Positions 20,587 to 31,519 of a stretch of 64,000 bases of DNA are shown here, piece by piece. The notes under the pieces were generated by a model, which worked only from the letters and a program-made list of their open reading frames with translations, ran no database searches and was not told the DNA's origin. The stretch is from Staphylotrichum longicolle. Its lineage: Eukaryota; Ascomycota; Sordariomycetes; Sordariales; Chaetomiaceae. The DNA lies in contig JAHCVI010000002.1 in the NCBI GenBank assembly GCA_019096155.1, positions 5,146,001 to 5,210,000 of the forward strand, in the 5' to 3' direction. Positions within the stretch are counted from its first letter, which is position 1, and every line of letters starts with the position of its first letter. A program made the translations under genes and the position numbers.

Positions 20587-22245
20587 CTAGTTCATGGGCT
20601 CCTCGGCAACGTAGTGCAGGTAGGCACCCAACAGCTTGATACCCTCAATGTAGTTCCGCTTGTCCAGCTTCTCGTTGATCGAGTGGGCGCCGTCGTTAGA
20701 GCTGCCCATCGGCAGGAGCAGCACGTTCTTGCCAGTAGCCTGCTCAAAGGTGAGAGTAACCGGGATGCTGCCACCCTCGCGGGTGAAGTCGGGCTCGACG
20801 CCCCAGACACGTTCCGTCGCCTTGGCCGCCGCCGAGAAGTTCCAGTGCTTGGGGCTGGCAACCCACCACTTGCCGCAGTGCTGGGGGTACACCTTCAGGG
20901 TGTTCTTGGAACCGAGCTTCTTGAAGACATCCTCGACGTAGCGGCAGACAACCTCGTTGGTCTGTTCGATCTCCATGTTGGGCACCGTCCGGATCGAGAA
21001 CTTGCCGATAACCTTGGCCGGGATGACCGTCTTGGCGCCGGGGGCAGAGAAGGCGCCCTCGATGCCGTGCAGCGAGAGCGAGGGATACCGCCAGCGAGCC
21101 ATCAGAGTGGGCTTCTTGTCCTCGAAGATGGTTGTCTTGCTGCCGAGTGAGTCGTGGAGCGTCTCCATGGTGAAGGCAATGTTGTCATACAGGCCCTCCT
21201 CGTCGGCAGTGACAGGGGCGACCTGCTCCATGATGCCTGGGATCAAGATCTTGCCGTCGGTGTCAACCAACGAGCCCATGACGCGCACCAGGTCGGTCAT
21301 GGGCTCCTGCGCGGTACCGCCAAAGACGCCGCTGTGGAGATCGGCACCCGGCCCGGAGACCTCGATGCTGTAGTAATTGCAGCCACGCAGGCCGTAGGTC
21401 AAGCAGGGCTTCTCGGTGCCAAGCCAGTAGTTGTCACTGATGCAGACAGCATCGGCATCGGCAAAGTACTTCTTGCCCTCCTCGTTGATGAGGTCATCGA
21501 GACCATCAGAGCCGTATTCCTCCATACCCTCGAAGCACATGAGCAGGTTGACGGGGAAGTCGATGCCCGCGGCCTTGTGCGCCTCGATGGCGTTGAGCCA
21601 CCCCAGTACGGGGCCCTTGTCATCTGTCGAACCACGGCCCAGCATGCGCCCATCCTCCTTGACGGTCAGCTCAAACGGCTCCGTGTCCCAGCCGTCGCTC
21701 TTCTCGGCCGGCTGCACGTCGTAGTGGCCGTATACGAGAATGGTCCGCTTGTTCTTGTCGTTGCCGTACCGGGCCAGGACGACGGGAGGCAGGTCGAGAT
21801 CGGTACCGTGCTGCTTGCCCAGGGGCCGCAGCTCGACCGAGGCGCCGAGCTTGGTCAGCTCGTTGGCGAGAAACTCGCCCATGCGGACGACATCGGGACG
21901 GCGGGCGGCTTCGGACGAGACGGAAGGGATGGCGACGGCCTGGCGCAGGCGCTCAATGAAGGCATCCGACATAGAGTCGACCTGCTGGAAGTAGCCATCG
22001 AGTTGAGGGGCCATTTTGCGGGCTTGGTGGGCGCGGGTGGCGTCGCTGAGATACGGGCGCGAGCTGGAAGAACGAAATGTCCGAGACGGCTGGAGACTGC
22101 GTCGTGCGGATGGGAAGCGGGCGGTCGTGAGGTTGCGGCAATCAACGCGACAAAGATTAAGACTGAGAGGCTGTCTCGACAAGCAACGAAAGGGGCTACT
22201 CGACGAGGTCAAAATCGGCGAGATGAAGAGGGGAGTGCGGGGCAT
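20587..22245 (-). CDS. DUG1: Cys-Gly metallodipeptidase, M20 family (Dug1-like)
   Basis: It hydrolyses Cys-Gly dipeptide in glutathione turnover, using two metal ions. One exon. The metal-binding and catalytic motifs of M20/CNDP dipeptidases are all visible: VYGHYDVQPA, GRGSTDDKGP, CFEGMEEYGS, CISDNYW and the C-terminal MGSSNDGAHS. A dimerisation (lid) domain lies between. ATG 22245 gives 552 residues with a roughly 77-residue leader rich in Arg, Ser and Leu and nearly free of acidic residues, resembling a mitochondrial presequence. The internal ATG 22014 (MAPQLDGYFQQVDSMSD) matches the normal start of cytosolic Dug1 and gives 475 residues. Alternative initiation might therefore yield two locations; this is inference. 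If the upstream ATG is not in the mRNA, only the short form exists. Confidence 0.93.
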   Translation of the reverse strand: MPRTPLFISPILTSSSSPFRCLSRQPLSLNLCRVDCRNLTTARFPSARRSLQPSRTFRSSSSRPYLSDATRAHQARKMAPQLDGYFQQVDSMSDAFIERLRQAVAIPSVSSEAARRPDVVRMGEFLANELTKLGASVELRPLGKQHGTDLDLPPVVLARYGNDKNKRTILVYGHYDVQPAEKSDGWDTEPFELTVKEDGRMLGRGSTDDKGPVLGWLNAIEAHKAAGIDFPVNLLMCFEGMEEYGSDGLDDLINEEGKKYFADADAVCISDNYWLGTEKPCLTYGLRGCNYYSIEVSGPGADLHSGVFGGTAQEPMTDLVRVMGSLVDTDGKILIPGIMEQVAPVTADEEGLYDNIAFTMETLHDSLGSKTTIFEDKKPTLMARWRYPSLSLHGIEGAFSAPGAKTVIPAKVIGKFSIRTVPNMEIEQTNEVVCRYVEDVFKKLGSKNTLKVYPQHCGKWWVASPKHWNFSAAAKATERVWGVEPDFTREGGSIPVTLTFEQATGKNVLLLPMGSSNDGAHSINEKLDKRNYIEGIKLLGAYLHYVAEEPMN

Positions 22246-25200
22246 TGGGAATGAGTCGGGTGAGGGTGACGCGTGGAGGGGCAGCAATTCTCAGCATGGA
22301 AGGTACTCCGTAGGTAAGCAGAGCTCCAAGCTGCCGCTGGTGCCCGTGTGCTGGGAGCTTTCTTGCAAAGGCCCCACTCAATCTTCAGACTCTCCCCCAC
22401 GGCACTGGTTGTGGTCTGAGATGTGTTGCAACACGTTCTTGTCATCCACCGCCAGCTCGACATCCGAAAGGGCTATCTACGAAATGTCTAACTTCACTGG
22501 TTGATGGAAGAGCACCGTTCTACATTCTGTGCCAGACGGTGACAGACCGTGAAAATGAGGGTAAAGGCTTGGCCCGCTGTGGAGTCAGCAGATGCCTGCC
22601 GGCTAGCACCGGCCCTGTGGCCCTGGCTGTCATTGAAACCCCATTTCCCCCATGTTGCAGTCAACTCCCGTTCCCATTCTATTTGTCAGGCTTGAGCCAG
22701 GCCTTGGGGTTGGCTCTTTCTGGACGTCAAGTTACGAATAAACAAGACAAATCCGGGGTGCAGTCTTGGCTTCCAAGTTTGACATGCTGTGTCTGGTTTG
22801 CTGGGTCTGCCGGGTCTGCATGGTCTGCATGGTCTCGCACGTTCAGTCATTTGCCTGGTGTGTTAGCCTTGCATCAGTTGATCGAGGACACAGAGTCCTT
22901 AGTTAAACTCGAGTATTGGTTTGTTCAAGACATAATGTGATATAGTATGCCCCCAAATTTCTAAAGATAAACAACCACTGTAGAAAATGCTCAAAGGCGG
23001 TGTGCAAAATGACATGCACTTTTCAGGTTTCCTCATTGTGCATCATGATCCGTCACGAAGTTGTCTGATGTGGAAATATTCGCACGCAGGATGCCCACCA
23101 CTCCATGACCATGAGTACTCCAATAACCTCTCTGCTCGGCTTATTCTTTCCGCCTCTGCTTTATTGTTAGTTCCACCTCGACAACAGAGTTGCCTTGATT
23201 CTGAGGTTGGCGATCGACGCCGAAACACGACAAGGCGCGTCTCTGTTGTTGAAAACCTATCTGTAGTCCAGCAGATTCAGGCACCAAGCTGTCCACTTGT
23301 CTCACAAGCAAATGGACCCCCGTTCCGCCGAGAATTCCGATCCTTATAGGCCACAGTAAGGTTGGTTAACTACAGTGAATGCTCTTGAAAAGGTATTGAT
23401 TGGAACGCGGCGAGCTTTGAGGATATAAAAGATCTCAGCGTCTCTCCTCGGGGTACAGACTTGACATCATCCAGACTAAAACTGAAAAGTTGAGTCATAC
23501 ATCTCACCTTAACCCTGAGAGTACCATTCCGGAAGCAATAAGCAAAGAGCCCTCGCCCAACTACGCAGACTTGTACGACCAATTCCAATAGTATGACTAA
23601 TGACCATTGTGTAGTTCTTCGAGACGTGCCGTCAGCACCTGGAACTGGATATGTTTGATCACGCGGCCGATACCTATGTAGTGTTCCCGGAGTGAAGAGG
23701 CAGGGCTTGAGTCCATGCTTGAAGTTGATGAGAAATGATCTGAATCAGACTCTACTTGAGGCAACACCTCAAACACGTGGCATAGCTTACATTACTTTCC
23801 GTTTTGTGACAGCCATACATATCTCACGCCCCGAGTCAGCTCATCAAACTTATTAAGCAAGACATGACCCTCTTTGAAGTAAGGGAACGTGATGGTAGGG
23901 CTTTATGATCACCCAGAGGATCTACACTTCGGCCACTTTCACTTCGGACCGAGAATCAGCCGTCCATCCTTGCATCTCGGTCCGGCTGACACTATTCAAG
24001 ATCAAGAACTTGAGTTTCTGGTGCGTGAATTCAACAAATGCAGTCGGCGATGCTTAAGCACAAGCATGCAAACGACTCACAACGTCCTCACCACCATGGC
24101 ACAGCGGGAAGCGTTGAAGCGGCGTTCGTCCGCCATGGGCCATACTCCTTGCAACTTGTTAATCACATCGCTTTCGTGTCCTCACTCTCGCCTTCTCATC
24201 ACCACACATCCCAGGGAGGAAATGACTCCTTCTGCATCATGCGATCCATCTCGCCCCAAGACACAATGAAGCTCACCTCGCCGTCTCGCACTTTTGGGTC
24301 CAGGTGATACAAGCCGGCCAGTCATGCTCGATTCGGCAGCTGGTGGGATTCACCAAGCTCGCACCAACCAGAACATGTGGCGGCACAGCCCGCGACCGCA
24401 TGAACCAGGAAAACCTGGCAGGAGCAAGGAGCGCAGCAAACAATCCCCCGACCCGTCAGTTTCGGAGGTTTGGCAAGTGGGAATCTCATTCGAGGCTAAG
24501 AAGGGGAGGGGTCAGCAAGGATGCTACCCGACCAATGCCCGATCCGGAAGGCCACCAGATAAGGCCCGGCAAATGACCCATGTTGGATGGAACAACTGGC
24601 AATAGCTACAGCAAGTTCTCGGTGACGGTGAGACCTTATTGGTTTGTGGTGGGGGTCCGGGGAACACTGGCTTGATGCAGGAACGGGTGCTCGGGTGCTC
24701 TGGGCTCAGACCTTTGTCCTTTGGCTCACATGGATGACTGGAGGTGGTTCTGGCCCCAGGGAAGGCCCATAATCAAGTCAACACACCCGTTTCTTGGGTT
24801 TCTGCAGTGGAGGTTGGGCGACCTGGTTCTCGGGACGGGAGGGGGGAACAAGGCTGGGTTGTTGTAGTCCACTTAATCTGATATGAAAGGGGCCCAAGTC
24901 GTAAGTTGCAGCACGGACACAAAGTGTTGGGAGATACCGCTGCTCCATCACGCGAGGTTTCTCTCCCCACGTACAGATAATACTACCTGCCCACCTTGTT
25001 CTCGCCCCCTCTCCACGACCCATGCACCAGGGCGTTTCGACTACTCTCACTGGCCAACCACCTTGGGTCCCGACTTGGCCGATCGGCACTTCCTCTCCAT
25101 CTCTTCCTTCTTCTCCACCATCCCCCACTTTGGCTGAGCGACTCCCGAGGCACCGCTTCAGTTGCCGATCGATTGTGGGTCTCTGTGATGGTGCCATACC

Positions 25201-26439
25201 TGGTCTGTCCTGACGATGTTACATCGAGATATGGCGTGCATGACCAAAGTGGTCTACCCCAGATCTTTGATTGCCGCTCTCGGTCGTGATCTGTTTCACG
25301 ACCCGTTCGCCCGTCGCTTGCGGCCTCAATCTTGGAGAGCGAACATCTGCCCACAGAGCAGGAACCAGGGGTTCTCAAGGGGTGGTCTCGCGAAGCCTTC
25401 TAGAATGGACAAGCCGCACCACGACACAGGGGGCAGGGTTCAATTCCCTTGCACCTACTCGGAGCTCTTTCTCCCTCTCCATAGGTGCTTGGCCCTCTCC
25501 TCGTCTCATTTCAAGGAGCAAGAATCTTGTTTTGTGTTTGCTGTTTGAAACGGCGTGGCAGACCCACCCATTTTCCTCAAATCTCTCCTCTGATCTCTGC
25601 TTCAACGGCACTCCTGGCGGATTCCCTTTGGGCAGGCCGTCCACCGTCCAGCCGATCATGGCACATGGCTCGGTCAAATTCCCCTAACCCAGCCACTGGT
25701 CACGGTGGCACATGGATCCTAAGGTGCCTGGTCGAGTTACACTGGAAGGTCAGGCTTGCATGTCCATGTCAACGGTTCCCTGCCCATCCCCTGCCAACAC
25801 GATTCGCATTGTACACCCCTGACTTCTCGCACCAAAGATCGACATTCTGTCTGTCGAGTTAAGCCCGTTATGTCAGGTACTGTGTAGGCACCCCCAAGGC
25901 ACGTCTTTGGACGTTTGCGAATGCTTGGCGCATCCGACGTGCGGCGTTGCTAATCCCCGAATGTCAGGTCCCCCCCTTCCACAGATGACTGCAGCTCCTT
26001 AATCGGCTCGGGAGCACCCGCTCGCCTGTGCGGGACCCAGGCCAGCGCCGGAAAAGAGCCCGAACCGGGAAGGTGTCTCGCTTTCGGCCTGCCGTTTTAT
26101 TCAACATTGTCAATAGGGGCGCCGAGACCCCCAAAATGTTGGGTGATATCATCATATCACACACCGAAGGCACAGGACGCCGCCTGCCGTGACCTATCAC
26201 AACCAGGCTTGGTTCGACCTAGATGGCTCCCCTTCTATGTGTCAGAAGCGGCAGGTCACTAGGGTGTCGAAGATGTTTGGAGCCACACAGCATTGGAGTT
26301 TCTGCTCCTGGTGTGAGATGGATTCAAGTTAAATATCTTGACTTCCCCCGACCATGGTGTCCGAGTCTCAGCACCAAGGTCAGCAGTCAAACAGCACAAC
26401 CAAGGCCCCTCTTCCAGCTTCCAGTCCTCAACTGTCAAG
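22246..26439. other. 4.2-kb gene-poor block
   Basis: The ends hold the dipeptidase promoter and the subtilisin promoter. Between them are only short overlapping frames without recognisable domains, signal peptides or consistent splice joins. No transposon ends, tRNA or RIP-like AT-rich tract is apparent. A non-coding RNA or a rapidly evolving small gene cannot be excluded by eye. Confidence 0.45.
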
Positions 26440-27877
26440 ATGCACTTCTCCACCGCCCTTCTCGCCCTTCTGCCCGCTGCTCTCGCGGCTCCCACCGCTG
26501 AGCCTCTCGACAAGCGTGCGCCCATCATCTCCGCCCGGGCTGGTCACGTCGTTCCCGGAAAGTACATCATCAAGCTGAAGGAGGGAACCAGCGACGATGT
26601 CCTCGAGGCTGCCGTCGGCAAGCTCGGTAAGAGCAAGGCGGACCACGTCTACAGGAACCGCAAGTTCAAGGGCTTCGCCGGCACGGTTGGGGCTGCTCTT
26701 CTGGAGGAGCTCCGGGCTCTGCCTGAGGTGAGTGAATGCGAGGCCAACACCTTTCAACTGGGCAAGACTCCTTTTTACTGACTAAGACAAACAGGTCGAG
26801 TATGTCGAGGAGGAAGCCATCTTCAGCATCAACGCCTATGTGTCGCAGACTGGTGCCCCATGGGGCCTTGGCCGCATCTCGCACAATGCCAAGGGATCCA
26901 CCACCTACGTCTACGACGACTCCGCGGGCGCTGGCACATGCGCTTACGTGATTGACACGGGCATCTACACTGCCCACTCGGTATGTCAAGGAACATTCGA
27001 CGCAGTGCCTGGTTGTAGCCTTGCTAATTCCTACTTTGACCAGCAATTTGGCGGGCGCGCTACCTTTGCGGCCAACTTTGTCGACAGCTCTAACACCGAT
27101 GGCAACGGCCACGGCACCCACGTTGCTGGCACCATCGGCTCCAGCACTTATGGTGTGGCCAAGAAGACCAAGCTTTACGCGGTCAAGGTTCTCGGGTCTG
27201 ACGGCTCTGGTACCACGTACGTTGACCCCTAATATTAGCGTCTGTCCTAGTTGTTCGCCATCCTAACGAACTGTAGCTCTGGTGTCGTTGCTGGCATCAA
27301 CTTCGTCGCCACTGATTCCGCCTCCCGGAGCTGCCCCAACGGCACCGTCGCCAACATGTCTCTCGGTGGTGGCTACTCGGCCTCCATCAACAAGGCCGCG
27401 GCGGCCCTCGTCAACGCCGGCGTCTTCCTTGCCGTTGCCGCTGGCAATGACAACGCCGATGCTTCCAGCTACTCGCCAGCTTCCGAGTCCACCGTTTGCA
27501 CCGTCGGTGCGACTGACAAGAACGACGCCAAGGCCAGCTACTCCAACTATGGCTCGGTCGTTGACATCCAAGCTCCCGGCAGCAACATTCTGAGCACCTG
27601 GATTGGCAGCACCTCGGCTACCGTGAGCTAAACACCTCCGCTCTTGCGTTGAAAGCACTCTTATTGATACATGATTGTCTAGAACACCATCTCTGGCACC
27701 TCGATGGCCTCCCCCCACGTCGCCGGTCTCGGTGCCTACCTCCTGACTCTTCTCGGCAAGAAGACTCCCGCAGCTCTCTGCTCCTACATCAAGAGCACTG
27801 CTATCTCGGGCTCCATCACCGGCCTCCCCAGCAGCACCACCAACAAGCTTGCTTTCAACGGCAACCCCTCTGCTTAA
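26440..27877 (+). CDS. Secreted subtilisin-like serine protease (S8A, proteinase K type)
   Basis: An extracellular alkaline endopeptidase. Five exons: 26440-26727, 26795-26980, 27044-27216, 27277-27622 and 27683-27877. Introns are 67, 63, 60 and 60 nt, with clean GT-AG ends. The product is 395 residues. A signal peptide (MHFSTALLALLPAALAAP) precedes an inhibitor I9 propeptide with KYIIKLKEG; the mature chain probably starts near residue 110 (AYVSQTGAPWGLGRIS), as in proteinase K. The catalytic triad is Asp150 (VIDTGI), His181 (NGHGTHVAG) and Ser338 (SGTSMASPH), with the oxyanion Asn in AAGNDNADA. Cysteines at expected proteinase K positions suggest disulfides. All key residues are present, so I expect an active enzyme for protein scavenging. 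Confidence 0.97.
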
Positions 27878-28513
27878 GTTCGAGGGCTTGTTCGAAGGGC
27901 CTATCCGACAACCAATGTATATATGGCGCTGCGGTGCTCAATGTCGGCTACGCCTCGTCAGACATGCTGAGAAAGGGGATGCCAAGGGGAGATGTTGTGG
28001 TCGGAGGAGAAACGCAGAGCAAAACGACTGGGGTTCCCTTTGATGAAAACAGGGTCCTCAAGGGAAGGGTTTCATCATTCTTGTCCATATCTTTGATTGA
28101 TTTTCCAAAGTTTCTTGGGGCGATTGGGTTGGCCACCGTCGTCTCACTTTTTAGAACAGCGCGGAATGAGAAATCATGATTTCACCAGCAGCTGAACATG
28201 GGACGTGAGAAACAATCACCTCGTCATTGTCTGAGTGTTGGAAACACAATGAATGCACATCGGCAGAGCGGTACCTAGCACTTGAACTGATTACCCCTTT
28301 TCTTACCTACTATCGGCGTTCTCCTCTGGCCGTTGATGGACACTCCAGACACTCCAGGCATACAGGACACTGCGCTATGATGACTTGAATCCGAGATCTG
28401 AGATCAGCCAACCTCCCAGGAAGTTTGATGCTTTTTCGTTGTCTCCACTGCGACTTTCGACCAGCATCCCTAGTCAAAAAGTCGGGTAAAAAAGCTAACA
28501 ATCAAAAACATGT
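27878..28513. other. Intergenic, subtilisin 3' side to tRNA
   Basis: It contains the subtilisin 3' untranslated region and no recognisable gene. Confidence 0.5.
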
Positions 28514-28595
28514 CGACGTGGGCCTGATTCGAACAGACGCTCCCGAAGGAACAAGATTTCTAGTCTTGCGCATTAGACCACTCTGCCACCACGCC
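28514..28595 (-). tRNA. tRNA-Ser (AGA)
   Basis: 82 nt, without intron. On the minus strand the acceptor stem GGCGTGG pairs with CCACGTC (one G-T pair) and the discriminator is G. The D stem is GCA/TGC, the anticodon stem CAAGA/TCTTG with loop CTAGAAA (anticodon AGA, U33 present). A long variable arm (TTCC-TTCG-GGA type) marks it as class II serine. The T arm is GTCTG-TTCGAAT-CAGGC. It reads UCU and, through inosine, UCC/UCA. Confidence 0.95.
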
Positions 28596-28907
28596 TGATG
28601 TGGGAATGAGGGTTGAAACTGAGGGTTGAGAGTCAGGGCGGCAGGACGTCCACAACGGCAACAGAGTGGGTGACAGACAGCCATTTGTCGCATTGAGGCT
28701 GTTATGCATCATTCGGGGGAGCTTGGTTGTCACCTGTGCAGTAAGGGTTCTTGGTTGGATTGGGTTGCAAAGATGTGACTAATACAACTTCCACCTGATT
28801 GTTTTCAACGCCGTGTGCCTTTTGACCGTAGTGAACAAGCTACATGTTTCGGCGCTTCAAACTTGAGAGCACCCTCGTCTTCTTCATAACTCAACTCCCA
28901 TCCAAAG
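28596..28907. other. Intergenic, tRNA 5' flank and phosphoesterase 3' side
   Basis: About 310 bp without a gene. Confidence 0.5.
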
Positions 28908-30260
28908 TTACTCCTTGAACGGAGTAGCAGCAGGGAGTGTCTTGGGAGTGTCGCGGACCTTGTTGCTGATGAGGTGTTCGAAAGAAGGAGACCACTCGAC
29001 GCGGGGGTTGTAAGGCTCAAAGTCAAAAGAATAGCCGAGAGTGCGCAGGATCGAGGTGGCCGAGTACGAAACCACTTGACCCGCAGCGTTGGCACGCTTA
29101 TGCTCCACAACACCCTTACCGACCCAGGGCGAGATCAGGAGAGTGGGGATGCGCCCACCGAGACGGTCGAAGTTGAAGGTGTAAGAACCGCCATTGGGAG
29201 TCGAGGCCGTGTAGGTCAGGTTGTCGGGCCTGGGAGCGAGCGGGGGAGGAACGTGGTCGTGGAAGCCGCCAGTCTCGTCAAAGCTGAGAATGAAGAGAGT
29301 CTGCTCCCACTGGGGGCTGGCACGGAGGGCTTCGTAGACTTGCTTGATGAGGGCCTCGCCAGCCGAGATCAGACCGGCGGGATGCATCGAGGTGGTGCCC
29401 ACGCCGCAGCAAGATGGGTTGAGGAAGCTGAGCGAGGTGAGGTTGCCGGCCTTGGCGTCAACGTAAAACTGCGAGAGGTTCACAATGTTCCCAGTGAGAC
29501 CAGCGTCGTATGTTGACTGAAACCAGTTGGCTTCGGGCCCGGTGCCACCAGCAGGATCATGGTAGTTCCTCCACTTGTAGCCGCGCTCAGTCAGAGACTG
29601 GAAAATGTTGGTCTTGTTGAACCCCTTGGCCTTGAAGGTGGCGTCGTTTGTGCCGTGACCGTAGGAGCTGCCAGACACGAGGGCAATGCGGTTGGGGTTG
29701 GTGGGCCCGGGAACGGCGGAGTGCCAGTGGTTGAAGGTGACAAAGTTCTGGACCAGCTGGGTGAGGACGGGCACCTGAGCCTCGGTGTAGTAGTTCATGA
29801 CCTGCTTTGCCAGGGTGGTGCGGTTGACCTTGGAGCCGTAGAGACGAAGTTGCTCCTGCACGAAACCCTGCTGGGTGGCCACCAACTTGCCGGACGCGAT
29901 GGCGTCGTTGTCCGGGGTGAAGCTGCCGTAGAACTGAAGGTTGTTGCCGTAGATTGCATGGTCCGGATCGTTGGTGATGGAATCAAAGTCGTTGGCCTCG
30001 GAGCAAACCTTGCCCTCGGCCGGGTTGGTGAGGTTGTAAGGGTTGCAGAAGGGGCCGCTGTTGATGGGGTTCTCAAGGCCTTTCAGCCTCTGGCCACCCA
30101 GGACGTTGTCGAAGGGACGGTTCTCCATGACCAGAATAACGACGTTCTTGATGTGAGCCTTCAGGTTATCAACCGCCCGGGGGTGGCCGCCGGGTTTGGT
30201 CGGACAGGCCTGAGCTGCAGCCGCAAAGGCCAGCAGGCCGTAGAGCGCAGAGGGGTGCAT
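28908..30260 (-). CDS. Secreted phosphoesterase (phospholipase C / acid phosphatase family)
   Basis: 450 residues, one exon, start ATG 30260. A signal peptide (MHPSALYGLLAFAAAAQAC) directs secretion. The phosphoesterase family core is plain: VVILVMENRPFDNVLGG near residue 40, NFVTFNHWHSAVPGPTNPNR in the middle, and FILSFDETGGFHDHVPPP and GGRIPTLLISPWVGKGVV near the end, carrying Glu, Asn, Asp and His residues expected to bind the metal. Several NxT/NxS sites suggest N-glycosylation. Relatives include fungal acid phosphatases and phosphatidylcholine-hydrolysing phospholipases C; I cannot decide between them, and phosphate scavenging is the safest role. A TATA-like motif (TATAAAG on the minus strand) lies about 140 bp upstream. 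Confidence 0.92.
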   Translation of the reverse strand: MHPSALYGLLAFAAAAQACPTKPGGHPRAVDNLKAHIKNVVILVMENRPFDNVLGGQRLKGLENPINSGPFCNPYNLTNPAEGKVCSEANDFDSITNDPDHAIYGNNLQFYGSFTPDNDAIASGKLVATQQGFVQEQLRLYGSKVNRTTLAKQVMNYYTEAQVPVLTQLVQNFVTFNHWHSAVPGPTNPNRIALVSGSSYGHGTNDATFKAKGFNKTNIFQSLTERGYKWRNYHDPAGGTGPEANWFQSTYDAGLTGNIVNLSQFYVDAKAGNLTSLSFLNPSCCGVGTTSMHPAGLISAGEALIKQVYEALRASPQWEQTLFILSFDETGGFHDHVPPPLAPRPDNLTYTASTPNGGSYTFNFDRLGGRIPTLLISPWVGKGVVEHKRANAAGQVVSYSATSILRTLGYSFDFEPYNPRVEWSPSFEHLISNKVRDTPKTLPAATPFKE

Positions 30261-31519
30261 CTTGAGCGGGGACGAGCTGCGGCTTCTGTGATGGAAGTAG
30301 TCAAAAGCAGACTATGAGGAAGTTGCCAGATGGCTGCAATATGCCGGCGCGCTGGTCTCGTTCTTATCGATGCGTACAGGAAAGAGCCACCGAAGACTTT
30401 ATATTCGGAACGCGACAATGCCTACTTACAGGTACTGTGTACACTGTGGCGCCAATCTTCTCGCTTTCGGTTATGTTGCCTGTGTCGTCTCCCAGCATCC
30501 ATGCCATGCACGCTGAGCCCACGTGCTAATCCCTGGGCTGGCCTTCATGTATACACAGACGAGACAACCCAGGAACGTGCGTTGTAACTCGATGTCGGTG
30601 TCGGCACGTGTAGGGAGAGTGGGGTGCGGTTAGGTTAGGTACATGTCGGTAGGTGAATCTGATCCTTGCTGCCGGGAGTATCACGACATCAACAGCATCG
30701 CGGCATGGAGGTCACCGCAGGCCGAGCAATCTCCCCAATGACAGCTGTCCTGAACGGCACGCGCAGGATCGAACCATGGTTCACCAAGTCCCCGAGTCTC
30801 TGCCTCCCAATTCAAGTGCGTACTGACGCTGTGAACTGGACCCAAGATACAGCATTGCCGATCTCAATGATCCAACGCATGTGATTGGGTGTCTTGCTCG
30901 TGGTGGACCGCTGGGGTATCGAGACTGGGGTCACCTACATATGCACCAAGTCTTAGCACCATTCTTGTGTCGTAGCCCCTGGCTGGCCTTGGCACGAGGT
31001 TGTTTCTTGGCAACTCATTGGGCCGTTGGAGCTCCATTCCACAACCCATTTGGCGGCACTGCAACACTTCCCGCTGTTCCCGGATGTTAGGTTCGAGCGG
31101 GATTTGGGCGGAAACACGATGTCCTGCCTGTTCTGTCACCGAGACGCGGACTGGGATCCCATATCACAGCACACACAAGACTCAACCTTCTCTCTCATTG
31201 ACGGTTTGACCGGGAATAAAGCTGACTTCTCTCTCAAGACCTATGCTCCCCAAAATCGAGATGACCAATACAAGTCCATGTCTTGGCCACATGCGTGAGA
31301 AAAGCGGTTTCTGCGGCGGAAAACTGTGATGTATGGGGGTCTCGAGATGAGGATTCGTTTCCGAGAATTGGACAGCAGGCGGCTGACCTCAAGGGGGCAG
31401 GAATGCGAAACCGAGAAAGCTTGGTGGCCTTTAATTCAACATCTCCACGAGCGGTCGCGTGAGTAAACGCCACTCATTCCACAACCGCCTTGGAGTTCAA
31501 TTTCTTCGATTCCTTTGAG
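30261..31519. other. Intergenic, divergent promoters of phosphoesterase and metal transporter
   Basis: 1.26 kb of promoter sequence for both genes. A T-loop-like string near 30770 does not fold into a tRNA. No gene was found. Confidence 0.5.

Noticed and set aside
21154..22254. Long plus-strand frame of 366 codons opposite the dipeptidase
   Set aside because: It is an antisense shadow in GC-rich coding DNA, with no ATG-led domain or splice signals; the dipeptidase strand carries all conserved motifs.
25385..25462. gggttcaattccc resembling a tRNA T arm
   Set aside because: The T stem has a mismatch, there is no D loop with GG, and no matching acceptor strand upstream.
30740..30800. A T-loop-like string (tggttcgatcc on the minus strand) suggesting a tRNA
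   Set aside because: The flanks do not form acceptor, D or anticodon stems.
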